A program made the position numbers and the translations under genes. This document shows positions 1 to 5,822 of a stretch of 9,608 nucleotides of DNA, piece after piece. Positions within the stretch are counted from its first letter, which is position 1, and each line of letters opens with the position of its first letter. The notes below the pieces were generated by a model. It was given only the letters and a program-made list of their open reading frames with translations. It was not told the DNA's origin and did no database searches. Source of the stretch: Bacillota bacterium (GTDB lineage Bacteria > Bacillota > Clostridia > Peptostreptococcales > Anaerovoracaceae); assembly GCA_016281165.1 (NCBI GenBank), contig JAEEIC010000105.1, forward strand, positions 1-9,608. The letters run 5' to 3'.

Positions 1-980
1 GCAACGCCTCCCTCAACTTCATGTACGACTGCATCATGAGAGCGGAGATGGTCGGCGTCTTGGGCGGCGACAAGCCCTGGAAGGACTGCGGCAAGATCAA
101 GTTCATCTGCCCGGTCCCCGGCTATGACAGGCACTTCACCATCTGCGAGATGCTCGGCATCGAGATGATCCCCGTCCCCCTCAGCGAGTGGGGCCCGGAC
201 ATGGACATGATCAGAGAGCTGGTCAAGGATCCGCAGGTCAAGGGTATGTGGTGCGTGCCCAAGTACACCAACCCGTACGGCGGCTGCTACAGCGACGAGG
301 CAATCAAGGAGCTGGCCGCTCTTGAGCCCGCCGCCAAGGACTTCAGGATCTTCTGCGACAACGCCTACGCCGTCCACTACATCTATAAGGACGTTCCCGT
401 GCTGAACCTCCTCAACGAGGCCAAGAAGGCCGGACATCCCGACATGGTCTATCTCTACGGCTCCACCAGCAAGATCACCTTCGCCGGCGCCGGCGTCGGC
501 TTCTTCGCCGCTTCCGAGGCCAACATCAAGTTCATGGAGAAGCAGCTGAACACCGAGATCATCAGCTGGGACAAGATGAACCAGCTGCGCCACGTGCTCT
601 GGTTCAAGAACGCCCAGGGCATCAAGGACATGATGGACAAGCACGCCGCCCTGCTGCGTCCCCGCTTCGACGCCGTTCTTGGCGCTCTCGAGAAGCACCT
701 GGCCGGCAAGGGAGCAGGCACCTGGGTCAAGCCCGACGGAGGCTACTTCGTGACCTTCATGGCCAACAAGGGCTGCGCCACCCGCATCAACCAGCTCTGC
801 AAGGAGTGCGGCGTGGTCATGACTCCGGCCGGAGCCACCCATCCCTACCACAAGGATCCGGACGACTCCTTCCTCAGGATCGCTCCCTCCTTCCCCAGCG
901 TACACGAGCTTGAGCAGGCGATCGAGATCTTCTGCATCGCCGCCCAGATCGCGACCATCGAAGCGCTCCAGGCGAAATAA
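1..980 (+). CDS. Aspartate aminotransferase family protein (PLP-dependent, MocR-type subgroup), 5' truncated
   Basis: Three-prime part of a fold-type I PLP aminotransferase; such enzymes move the amino group of aspartate (or a similar amino acid) to 2-oxoglutarate in the cytoplasm. The frame is open to the left edge (codons from base 3 read NASLNF before the first Met at 21), so that Met is internal and the true start lies outside the window. Numbering from it, visible hallmarks are CPVPGYDRH (about 30-38), the PKYTNP segment with N84, the PLP-pyridine aspartate in DNAYAVH (D113), and the Schiff-base lysine in STSKITFAGAG (K151, codon 471-473). These fit the family I know as Aminotran_MocR / aspartate aminotransferase subgroup 1c rather than classical AspC. 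C-terminal small-domain motif GGYFV is present. Substrate is inferred from the family. A hairpin terminator follows 20 bp after the stop, so it is the last gene of its transcript. Confidence 0.88.
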   Translation, partial: NASLNFMYDCIMRAEMVGVLGGDKPWKDCGKIKFICPVPGYDRHFTICEMLGIEMIPVPLSEWGPDMDMIRELVKDPQVKGMWCVPKYTNPYGGCYSDEAIKELAALEPAAKDFRIFCDNAYAVHYIYKDVPVLNLLNEAKKAGHPDMVYLYGSTSKITFAGAGVGFFAASEANIKFMEKQLNTEIISWDKMNQLRHVLWFKNAQGIKDMMDKHAALLRPRFDAVLGALEKHLAGKGAGTWVKPDGGYFVTFMANKGCATRINQLCKECGVVMTPAGATHPYHKDPDDSFLRIAPSFPSVHELEQAIEIFCIAAQIATIEALQAK

Positions 981-999
981 GTCATAAACACACGACGGT

Positions 1000-1037
1000 A
1001 AGGGCCCTGCGTCAGCGGGGCCCTTTAGCTTAGTTTT
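1000..1037 (+). terminator. Rho-independent terminator after the aminotransferase gene
   Basis: Arms AAGGGCCC (1000-1007) and GGGCCCTT (1018-1025) pair perfectly, and the 10-nt gap can add a TGC/GCG extension, giving up to 11 pairs with a 4-nt loop. The following tract (TTTAGCTTAGTTTTA) is T-rich but interrupted, so termination may be only moderately strong. Confidence 0.75.
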
Positions 1038-1064
1038 ATCCGCCGGCGGCGCGGGAGGTCTTTT

Positions 1065-1799
1065 ATGATCGACCTTGAGAACATCGCATCATACCGTGAG
1101 AACAACCGGATAGAGGCCAAGAAGGCGCTGGGCGGCCTGCCCCACAGCATCTGGGAGACCTATTCTGCATTCGCAAACACCATGGGCGGCGTGATCATGC
1201 TGGGCGTGGAGGAATACCGCGACAAGAGCCTGCATACGGTCGATCTGCCCGACCCGGAGGAGCTGGTCTCGCAGTTTTGGGAGCTGGTGAACGATCCCGC
1301 GAAGGCCAGCGCCGTCATACTGCGCGAAGACGACGTGAGGATACGCCTCGTAAACGGCGACAGGATCGTCGTGATAGAGGTCCCAAAGGCTCCCGATCAC
1401 CTTCTTCCCGTCTATGTGGACGGCGACCCCGCCAACAGCTTCAAAAGGAGCGGCGAGGGAGACCGCCGCTGCAGCAAGGAAGAGATCGCCGCCATGCAGG
1501 CCGCCGCCAAAGCCGCCCTCGCGGAAGAAGAAGAGGAAGAGAAGAAAGAGAGCGACGCCACCACCATGGAGGATCTTCGCACCGCCGAGGAAGGCGAGGA
1601 CGCGAGGGAACGCCTCTATCTCAAGGAGCGCATCGCGAAGGAGCTCACCGCGAATGTGAGCGCGACGGCGGGCGAGCTCGCCGAAGCCCTGAAGACCGAC
1701 AGATCCCTGATCCTGCGGCTCCTCTTCGAGATGATGGAGGAAGGCGTCGTCTGCTCCGAGGGCTCCAGCAGGAAGAGGAACTACAGGCTGAAGGCGTAA
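1065..1799 (+). CDS. AlbA_2 (Schlafen-type) putative DNA-binding protein with C-terminal winged-helix-like domain
   Basis: A 244-residue soluble protein with three visible parts. Residues about 5-142 look like the AlbA_2 (Slfn) domain: an early R/E/K cluster (RENNRIEAKKAL, 11-22), the characteristic SAFANTMGGVIMLGV stretch (34-48), a beta-rich middle, then VPVYVDGDPANSFKRSG-like residues (115-130) typical of the end of this domain. Residues about 152-182 form a highly acidic, low-complexity linker with EEEEEE. Residues about 183-244 (TAGELAEALKTDRSLILRLLFEMMEEGVV) read as a winged helix-turn-helix, usual in AlbA_2 proteins. The start at 1065 is supported by GGGAGG (1053-1058) six bases upstream. 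The gene is monocistronic, bracketed by terminators. Role is not assignable beyond putative regulator; the domain is also found in nuclease and defence contexts, but nothing next to it indicates a defence system. Confidence 0.78.
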   Translation: MIDLENIASYRENNRIEAKKALGGLPHSIWETYSAFANTMGGVIMLGVEEYRDKSLHTVDLPDPEELVSQFWELVNDPAKASAVILREDDVRIRLVNGDRIVVIEVPKAPDHLLPVYVDGDPANSFKRSGEGDRRCSKEEIAAMQAAAKAALAEEEEEEKKESDATTMEDLRTAEEGEDARERLYLKERIAKELTANVSATAGELAEALKTDRSLILRLLFEMMEEGVVCSEGSSRKRNYRLKA

Positions 1800-1832
1800 A
1801 GGCCCCGCGGGCGGGTCCTTAAGGCCCCGCGG
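1799..1832 (+). repeat. 12-bp direct repeat AAGGCCCCGCGG just after the AlbA_2 gene
   Basis: AAGGCCCCGCGG occurs at 1799-1810 and 1821-1832, a 22-bp period. Because CCGCGG is self-complementary, CCGCGGG (1805-1811) can also pair with CCCGCGG (1826-1832). It could be a small structural element ahead of the terminator; function unknown. Confidence 0.5.
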
Positions 1833-1841
1833 ATAAGGCCG

Positions 1842-1888
1842 GAGCTTTCTATTTCGCTAAAACCGCGAAATAGAGGGCTCTATTTTAT
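1842..1888 (+). terminator. Strong rho-independent terminator after the AlbA_2 gene
   Basis: GAGCTTTCTATTTCGC (1842-1857) pairs with GCGAAATAGAGGGCTC (1865-1880) through 16 positions (two G-T wobbles), closing a 7-nt loop, and is followed by TATTTTATAT. It ends just before the permease promoter and isolates the two genes. Confidence 0.85.
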
Positions 1889-1925
1889 ATACCCGCGCTT
1901 TATCAAAGGCTGCTCTTCGGGTATA
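1888..1925. repeat. 8-bp inverted repeat spanning the permease promoter
   Basis: TATACCCG (1888-1895) and CGGGTATA (1918-1925) are exact inverted copies, 30 bp from start to start, bracketing the -35 region with the right arm entering the -10 box. It could be an operator with half-sites three helical turns apart, or chance. Confidence 0.4.
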
Positions 1926-1927
1926 AT
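1899..1927 (+). promoter_or_regulatory. Probable sigma-A-type promoter of the SLC13-like permease gene
   Basis: A consensus -10 box TATAAT lies at 1922-1927. The -35 region is weak: TTTATC (1899-1904, 17-bp spacer) or TTATCA (1900-1905, 16-bp spacer). A predicted start near 1934 gives a short leader with AAGGAAGG (1945-1952), 8 bases before the ATG at 1961. A weak -35 is compatible with activator dependence (inference). Confidence 0.65.
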
Positions 1928-1960
1928 ATTTGGGATCAGATCGAAAGGAAGGCTTATCTC

Positions 1961-3322
1961 ATGTCCACGGCTACGCTCTGCGCCCTCATCATCTTCGCGG
2001 TGACCTACATACTCGTCTTCTCACTCGAGAAGTACCGGCCCTATGTGGCGGTCTGCTCCGCCCTGCTCTTCATGCTCATCGGCAGCGTCGGCATACTGCC
2101 GGGCTTCTCCTACGGTCTCGCCGACGGCGTCAGGGAGATAGACTGGAACGTCCTCATGATGATAGCGGGCACCATGGGCACGGTTCAGCTCTTCATCGAT
2201 TCGGGCATGCCCCAGCTCATGAGCGACATACTCATCTCAAAGGTCTCCTCGGTCAAGTGGATGATACTGGTGATGAGCCTCTTCGCCGGCATCATCTCGG
2301 CCTTCGTCGACAATGTGGCCACGGTGCTGATGATAGCGCCCGTGGCTATCGCGGTATGCAAAAAGCTGGGGATCTCGCCGGTCTCCACCATCATCTGCAT
2401 CTCGATATCCTCGAACCTGCAGGGCGCGGCGACCCTGGTGGGAGACACGACCTCCATCCTTCTCGCCAAGGCCGCGGGCCTCGATTTCATGGATTTCTTC
2501 TTCGTCGAGGGCAAGTTCGGCATGTTCTGGATCACCGAGGCGGGAGCCTTCGCCGCCGCCCTCATCATCCTGATCATGTTCAGGAAAGAGAACCAGAAGA
2601 TAGACATGAACAGCAGGACCCACGTGGAGGACAAGGTCCCGACCTGGCTCCTTCTGGCCACCGTGCTCTGCCTCATACTGGCCTCCTTCGTGCCATACAA
2701 AGACGCCGCGGCCCCGGGGCAGTTCTACAAGCCCGACATCACCAACGGCCTCATCTGCATGAGCTTCTTCCTCGTCGGCCTCATCCGCCAGAGCGTAAAG
2801 GACAGGAGCGCCGAAACGGCGAAAAAGGCCTTCAGGGAGCTCGATTATTACACGATCTTCCTTCTCGCGGGCCTCTTCATCGTGATCGGAGCGATCAAGA
2901 AGGCCGGCGTCATCGACCTGCTGGCCAGGGGCATACTCAGCCTCTGCGGCGGCGAGATCGGCAGGGGAGCCTTCTTCCTTACCTACACCATCATAGTCTG
3001 GATGTCGGTGCTCATCTCGGCCTTCATCGACAATATACCCTACACCGCGACCATGCTGCCGGTGGTGGCGAGCCTTTCCGCCTTCTTCAACGACGGAGGC
3101 TACGCCTGCGATCCCAACGTGCTCTTCTTCGGCCTGCTGGTGGGAGCGACCCTGGGCGGTAACCTCACCCCCGTCGGAGCCTCCGCCAATATCGCCGGCA
3201 TCGGCATACTGAGGAAGGAAGGCCATGAGGTGAAGCCCAAAGACTTCATGAGATATTCCGTGCCCTTCACCCTCACCGCCGTCACCACGGGCTATCTGCT
3301 GGTCTGGCTCATATTCTCTTAG
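1961..3322 (+). CDS. SLC13/ArsB/NhaD-type (ion transporter superfamily) permease
   Basis: A 453-residue polytopic inner-membrane protein with about 10-12 hydrophobic segments and no signal peptide. It shows the two-fold internal repeat of the ion transporter superfamily: SAFVDNVATVLMIAPV (113-128) in the first half matches SAFIDNIPYTATMLPV (353-368) in the second. The paired re-entrant regions are SISSNLQGAATLVGDTTS (148-165) and GATLGGNLTPVGASANIAG (395-413). These DN(x)P and GGN-T-P-G signatures are those of ArsB, NhaD and SLC13/CitMHS carriers. Family members move arsenite, Na+/H+, or di- and tricarboxylates; the sequence does not settle which. No arsenic genes or NhaD partners are nearby, so a carboxylate or sodium-coupled role is as likely. 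Length is normal for the family. The start is fixed by AAGGAAGG 8 bases upstream. No obvious terminator follows before the GntR gene promoter. Confidence 0.85.
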   Translation: MSTATLCALIIFAVTYILVFSLEKYRPYVAVCSALLFMLIGSVGILPGFSYGLADGVREIDWNVLMMIAGTMGTVQLFIDSGMPQLMSDILISKVSSVKWMILVMSLFAGIISAFVDNVATVLMIAPVAIAVCKKLGISPVSTIICISISSNLQGAATLVGDTTSILLAKAAGLDFMDFFFVEGKFGMFWITEAGAFAAALIILIMFRKENQKIDMNSRTHVEDKVPTWLLLATVLCLILASFVPYKDAAAPGQFYKPDITNGLICMSFFLVGLIRQSVKDRSAETAKKAFRELDYYTIFLLAGLFIVIGAIKKAGVIDLLARGILSLCGGEIGRGAFFLTYTIIVWMSVLISAFIDNIPYTATMLPVVASLSAFFNDGGYACDPNVLFFGLLVGATLGGNLTPVGASANIAGIGILRKEGHEVKPKDFMRYSVPFTLTAVTTGYLLVWLIFS

Positions 3323-3393
3323 TATCTCCGAAACATCTCAAAAGCGCGCGGCGTCCGTCATCATTATTCATAATTCATTCTTCATCCTTTGTA

Positions 3394-3421
3394 TTTCATT
3401 TTTAATGCAGCGTGGTATAAT
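3394..3421 (+). promoter_or_regulatory. Probable promoter of the GntR-TraX operon
   Basis: TATAAT at 3416-3421 with a poor -35 candidate TTTCAT (3394-3399, 16-bp spacer), in an AT-rich gap (about 3360-3455) that contrasts with the GC-rich genes on both sides. The predicted start near 3428 gives a leader of about 43 nt ending in AAGGAG (3457-3462). Confidence 0.6.
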
Positions 3422-3456
3422 ACCACTCGTAATTAAATGATGAAGCATTTTTAATG
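3397..3456. repeat. Pair of 11-bp direct repeats flanking the GntR promoter
   Basis: CATTTTTAATG occurs exactly at 3397-3407 and 3446-3456, 49 bp apart. One copy abuts the -35 region, the other ends at the ribosome binding site. Each copy is itself weakly symmetric (CATT-TTT-AATG). In an AT-rich gap this could be chance or a pair of regulator sites. Confidence 0.45.
3412..3426. promoter_or_regulatory. Candidate GntR operator: 15-bp perfect inverted repeat over the -10 box
   Basis: GTGGTAT-A-ATACCAC is perfectly symmetric about base 3419 and contains the whole -10 box; an additional outer pair exists at 3410/3428. FCD-type GntR proteins commonly bind short palindromes with GT...AC half-sites (FadR uses TGGT-N3-ACCA; here TGGT-N5-ACCA). 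The position would let the bound regulator block its own promoter, so negative autoregulation is inferred. Confidence 0.55.
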
Positions 3457-3470
3457 AAGGAGATGAGATC

Positions 3471-4157
3471 ATGCCCATACCCAAGCAGACCGAGAAGGTC
3501 CAGCACCAGACTGCCAAGGACATAGTTTTTTCCAATGTCCTCGAGTGGATAGTCACCGGGGTGCTCACTCCGGGAGAGAAGATCATCGACACCGATCTGG
3601 CCGCCTATTTTTCCGTCAGCAGGACCCCGGTCAGAGAAGCCCTGCAGTCGCTGGCGGAGCTGGAGCTGGTCGAGATAATACCCTCCTACGGGACCAAGGT
3701 CACCAGCATCAACTGGGACGACGTCAAACAGAATTACCAGATACTGACCGAGCTGCAGGCCTTCGCGGCCAGGCTCGCCGCGCCCAATATCACCGAAGAA
3801 GACCTGAAGACCCTGGAAGAGATCAACAGGCGCTTCGCCAAGGCGACCGAGGACAAGGACCCCAGAGAGCGCATCAGGTGCGACGAGGAGTTCCACCGCC
3901 TGATCATACTCAGGGCCGGCAATAAATATCTCGCCCAGTATCTCAACCAGCTGATGCACAGGACCCGCCGCATACAGTACATCTTCTTCGGCGAGACCCT
4001 CTTCAAGGGCGCCTCGGTCGAGCAGCATGAGCAAATCATCGAATGCCTGCGCTCCAAAGACACCGAAGGCGCGGTCAGGACCACCGTGGCCAACTGGCAG
4101 GCCAGCGCCGAGAAAGCCCAGTCCATCTACGAGACCATGGAAAAGTCTCAGGCCTGA
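3471..4157 (+). CDS. GntR-family transcriptional regulator, FCD (FadR-type) subfamily
   Basis: A 228-residue regulator. The N-terminal winged helix (about 12-80) contains the GntR signature: ...GVLTPGEKI (30-38) and the recognition helix region DLAAYFSVSRTPVREALQSL (42-61). The C-terminal all-helical FCD effector domain (about 88-215) has the usual metal/ligand ligands D138 and H142 (DEEFH) and H186 (EQHEQII). The last conserved histidine of the family, expected where VANWQ stands, appears to be N208, so metal binding may be altered. Such proteins bind DNA as dimers and release it on binding small carboxylic or amino acids. Start chosen from AAGGAG (3457-3462), 8 bases upstream of ATG. A palindrome over its own -10 box suggests autoregulation. 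The neighbours (permease upstream, TraX-like gene 24 bp downstream) are its likeliest targets; the effector is unknown. Confidence 0.9.
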   Translation: MPIPKQTEKVQHQTAKDIVFSNVLEWIVTGVLTPGEKIIDTDLAAYFSVSRTPVREALQSLAELELVEIIPSYGTKVTSINWDDVKQNYQILTELQAFAARLAAPNITEEDLKTLEEINRRFAKATEDKDPRERIRCDEEFHRLIILRAGNKYLAQYLNQLMHRTRRIQYIFFGETLFKGASVEQHEQIIECLRSKDTEGAVRTTVANWQASAEKAQSIYETMEKSQA

Positions 4158-4181
4158 TCTGCCCGGGATACCTGAAAAGAT

Positions 4182-4964
4182 ATGTCGCTTTACGATAACA
4201 GTATTACTGACAATGACAGACAGGGCGTGAGCCAGCTGGTCTTAAGGGCGGCCGGCGTCCTGCTCACGGTCTTATATACCCTGCACCACTACCTGACGCC
4301 CAACCTGCAGAACCGCGGCTGGATGGAGCTTTTGTGCTGGCCCGCCATGCTCATATTCTGCTTCCTGCTGGCGGAGGGCATGCTCAGGACCCAGGACAAG
4401 TGGCTCTATCTCATGCGCGTTCTGCTCTTCGCGCTCATCGCCGAGATACCCTACGATCTGCTCAATTTCGGCTATTACGTCAGCACCGACGGCCAGAACG
4501 TGCTCTTCAGCATACTCCTCTGCTGGTGCCTGCTCTACGCCATAGACTATATCAGGCTGGGGACGGACAACCTCGCCGCGACCGTCGTCGCGGAGCTCGT
4601 CTGCGCCGCCGCCGGCGGCAGGATCGCCGCCCTGCTCGACCTTGAGATGGGGCGTTTCGCGGTGCTGGCCTGCATCATCTGCTACATCTCCGTCAGGGTG
4701 ACCTACAGCGGCCTCTTCAGGCTGCTGGCCCTGGGCCTGCTCTGCCTGCGCTTCCAGCAGGACGCGCTGTTCAGCCTCGCGCTCTTCGGCAAAAGCCTCG
4801 AGCTGCCCGTACAGGCGGCCGCCCTGCCCGCCCTGCTCCTGATCCATCTTTACAGGGGAAAGAGAGGCCCCAACAGCCTGGCGCTGCGCTACGCCAGCTA
4901 CCTCTTCTATCCGGCTCTTATCGGCCTCACGCTTTATCTTAAGCTGCAAGGCGTAAAGTTATAG
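4182..4964 (+). CDS. TraX-family integral membrane protein
   Basis: A 260-residue polytopic membrane protein with about 8-9 hydrophobic segments after a polar N-terminus of about 18 residues. It carries the TraX family core: a histidine-containing first segment (LYTLHHYL, 31-38), the block FCFLLAEGMLRT (59-70) with a downstream FALIAEIPYDL (83-93), QNVLFS (105-110), and a basic loop before the last segment (YRGKRGP, 224-230, then LFYPALIG). The name comes from F-plasmid TraX, which N-acetylates pilin, but chromosomal homologues in Firmicutes have no established role, so pilin modification should not be assumed; an acyltransferase-like role is possible. It starts 24 bp after the GntR stop with only a weak GAAAAG ribosome site, suggesting translation linked to the upstream gene within one operon. 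No conjugation genes are nearby. Confidence 0.82.
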   Translation: MSLYDNSITDNDRQGVSQLVLRAAGVLLTVLYTLHHYLTPNLQNRGWMELLCWPAMLIFCFLLAEGMLRTQDKWLYLMRVLLFALIAEIPYDLLNFGYYVSTDGQNVLFSILLCWCLLYAIDYIRLGTDNLAATVVAELVCAAAGGRIAALLDLEMGRFAVLACIICYISVRVTYSGLFRLLALGLLCLRFQQDALFSLALFGKSLELPVQAAALPALLLIHLYRGKRGPNSLALRYASYLFYPALIGLTLYLKLQGVKL

Positions 4965-4965
4965 G

Positions 4966-4982
4966 GGTCCGTCATTCGGACC
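4966..4982. other. Small hairpin just after the TraX-like gene
   Basis: GGTCCG (4966-4971) pairs with CGGACC (4977-4982) around a 5-nt loop. No T tract follows, so it is not a terminator alone; it may protect the 3' end or simply precede the real terminator at 5017. Confidence 0.4.
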
Positions 4983-5016
4983 GCTCAGAGGGCCTCTCAG
5001 AGCTTCAGAACGGCAG

Positions 5017-5058
5017 AAGCCCTTCCCGGAGAAATACCGGGAAGGGCTTTTCTTTTCT
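5017..5058 (+). terminator. Strong rho-independent terminator closing the GntR-TraX operon
   Basis: AAGCCCTTCCCGG (5017-5029) pairs perfectly (13 bp) with CCGGGAAGGGCTT (5037-5049) around a 7-nt loop, followed by TTTTCTTTTCT. It lies between convergent genes; read on the - strand the tail is weaker (CTTCTGCC), but it may also stop Hsp20 transcripts. Confidence 0.92.
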
Positions 5059-5115
5059 CTGCATTATGTCCGCCGCCGGGACTGCCCGCGAAGGCTCCCG
5101 CCCTTTCGGCCGACC

Positions 5116-5144
5116 GCGCCTTTTGGGACCCTGTCCCGCGGCGC
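5116..5144. other. Nested GC-rich stem-loop downstream of the Hsp20 gene
   Basis: GGGAC (5125-5129) pairs with GTCCC (5133-5137), and the outer GCGCC (5116-5120) pairs with GGCGC (5140-5144). It sits 8 bp past the Hsp20 stop on the - strand but lacks a T tract in either direction, so it may be a 3'-end structure rather than an intrinsic terminator. Confidence 0.35.
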
Positions 5145-5151
5145 CGGTGTT

Positions 5152-5586
5152 TTACTCGATGGCGATGAGCTTCTTCTGCTCGACCTTGGGCTGAGCCTCC
5201 TTCTTGGGGACGAAGAGCTTCAGCACGCCGTTCTCGAACTTGGCGGTGATATCCTGCTCGGTGAGATCCTCGCCGACGTAGAAGCTCCTGCTGCAGGTGC
5301 CGTAGAACCTTTCGCGTCTGATGTAGCGGTCGTTGTTCTCACCTTCGTTGTTCTCCTGGGTGATCTCAGCCTTGACGGTGAGATAACCGTCCTTGAGCTC
5401 GGCGCTCACATTGTCCTTGGTGCAGCCGGGGAGCTCGATATCGAGCTGGAATCCGTTATCCTTTTCCTTGACGTCGGTCTTCATCAGGGTGACAGGAGCC
5501 ATCTCGCTCTTGACCATCCTTCTGTTTCCGAAGTCATCGAAGAAATCATCAAAAAGGTTGTCTCTGAAAAGTGTAGGCATAAACAT
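5152..5586 (-). CDS. Hsp20 / alpha-crystallin family small heat-shock protein
   Basis: A 144-residue ATP-independent holdase that binds unfolding proteins in the cytoplasm and forms oligomers. The N-terminus (MFMPTLFRDNLFDDFFDDF) is the usual aromatic, acidic arm. The alpha-crystallin domain spans about 36-130, with ELPG (51-54), the ERFYGTCSRSF strand (92-102) and the signature A-x3-NGVL (A115-L122). The C-terminal tail has the oligomerisation I-x-I motif as IAI (141-143). The start at 5586 is chosen because AAGGAGG lies 8 bases upstream (5595-5601); an in-frame ATG at 5634 would add 16 residues but has no ribosome site. Monocistronic, transcribed toward the convergent terminator. A CIRCE over its promoter indicates HrcA repression; a second palindrome further upstream suggests another input. 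Confidence 0.95.
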   Translation of the reverse strand: MFMPTLFRDNLFDDFFDDFGNRRMVKSEMAPVTLMKTDVKEKDNGFQLDIELPGCTKDNVSAELKDGYLTVKAEITQENNEGENNDRYIRRERFYGTCSRSFYVGEDLTEQDITAKFENGVLKLFVPKKEAQPKVEQKKLIAIE

Positions 5587-5767
5587 CGTTTTTTCCTCCT
5601 TATATATCGGTCCGGGCTTTTGACCGGGGGCCATTTTTTAACACATATCTTCCGCGCCGGGCTTCGGTCTTAAGGCCTCCTTCCGGCGCTGTCCCTTCGG
5701 GGATCCGGTCGTCCGCTCCGGGATCTCACGGTCCCTTTCGCGTCTTTCCTTTCGTCCCCCTCGGAAC
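5587..5767 (-). other. Long (about 180 nt) untranslated leader of the Hsp20 mRNA
   Basis: From the predicted start near 5767 to the ATG. It holds a stem of GCGCCGG (5654-5660) with CCGGCGC (5683-5689); its 22-nt loop contains, on the - strand, AAGGAGG (5676-5682), the same heptamer as the true ribosome site (5595-5601), with no usable start codon after it. Pairing that would hide the true ribosome site is weak (at most CCUUA with UAAGG), so I cannot call an RNA thermometer. Confidence 0.5.
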
Positions 5768-5773
5768 GATTAT

Positions 5774-5802
5774 GTTATACCACCTTTGTTAGCACTCGTC
5801 AA
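5774..5802 (-). promoter_or_regulatory. Sigma-A-type promoter of the Hsp20 gene
   Basis: On the - strand, -35 TTGACG (5802-5797), a 17-bp spacer, and -10 TATAAC (5779-5774). The -35 box falls in the CIRCE spacer and the first base of its second arm, so HrcA binding would exclude RNA polymerase. Confidence 0.8.
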
Positions 5803-5815
5803 GAGTGAGTGCTAA
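5789..5815. promoter_or_regulatory. CIRCE element (HrcA operator)
   Basis: TTAGCACTC (5789-5797), 9-bp spacer, GAGTGCTAA (5807-5815): an exact match to the CIRCE consensus, with the symmetry extended to 12 bp per arm (5786-5797 and 5807-5818). CIRCE is bound by the repressor HrcA, classically at groESL and dnaK operons; here it controls the Hsp20 gene. Confidence 0.97.
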
Positions 5816-5822
5816 CAATTTG

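Noticed and set aside
1277..1822. Long second-frame open frame (181 codons) inside the AlbA_2 gene
   Set aside because: It is a frame shadow of GC-rich codons: extremely rich in Arg, Gly and Pro, with no ribosome site and no recognisable domain. The overlapping AlbA_2 frame has clear family motifs.
1919..1930. Shared GGTATAA in the permease, GntR and Hsp20 promoters as one common regulator site
   Set aside because: The shared bases are mostly the -10 box itself, and only the GntR promoter has the second symmetric arm. A general promoter context preference explains it as well.
1930..3162. 410-codon + strand frame overlapping the SLC13-like permease
   Set aside because: Low-complexity Arg/His/Gly-rich translation typical of a shifted frame; no family resemblance, while the other frame is a clear transporter with a ribosome site.
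1961..3322. Arsenite efflux (ArsB) call for the permease
   Set aside because: The fold signatures are shared by several subfamilies and no arsR, arsA or arsC gene is nearby, so the substrate is left open.
1..3322. A functional unit of aspartate aminotransferase plus dicarboxylate-type permease
   Set aside because: The genes are separated by two terminators and an unrelated AlbA_2 gene, and the permease substrate is unknown, so proximity alone does not support a pathway.
4182..4964. Conjugative element suggested by a TraX-like gene
   Set aside because: TraX-family proteins are common on Firmicute chromosomes; there is no relaxase, mating-pair, integrase or attachment site in the window.
5152..5634. 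Longer Hsp20 start at 5634
   Set aside because: The 16 extra residues have no family match and the ATG has no ribosome site, whereas AAGGAGG lies 8 bases before the ATG at 5586.
5587..5660. RNA thermometer (ROSE or fourU) in the Hsp20 leader
   Set aside because: I find no U-run or CCUCC-like segment able to pair well with the AAGGAGG site; the best pairing is about 5 bp.
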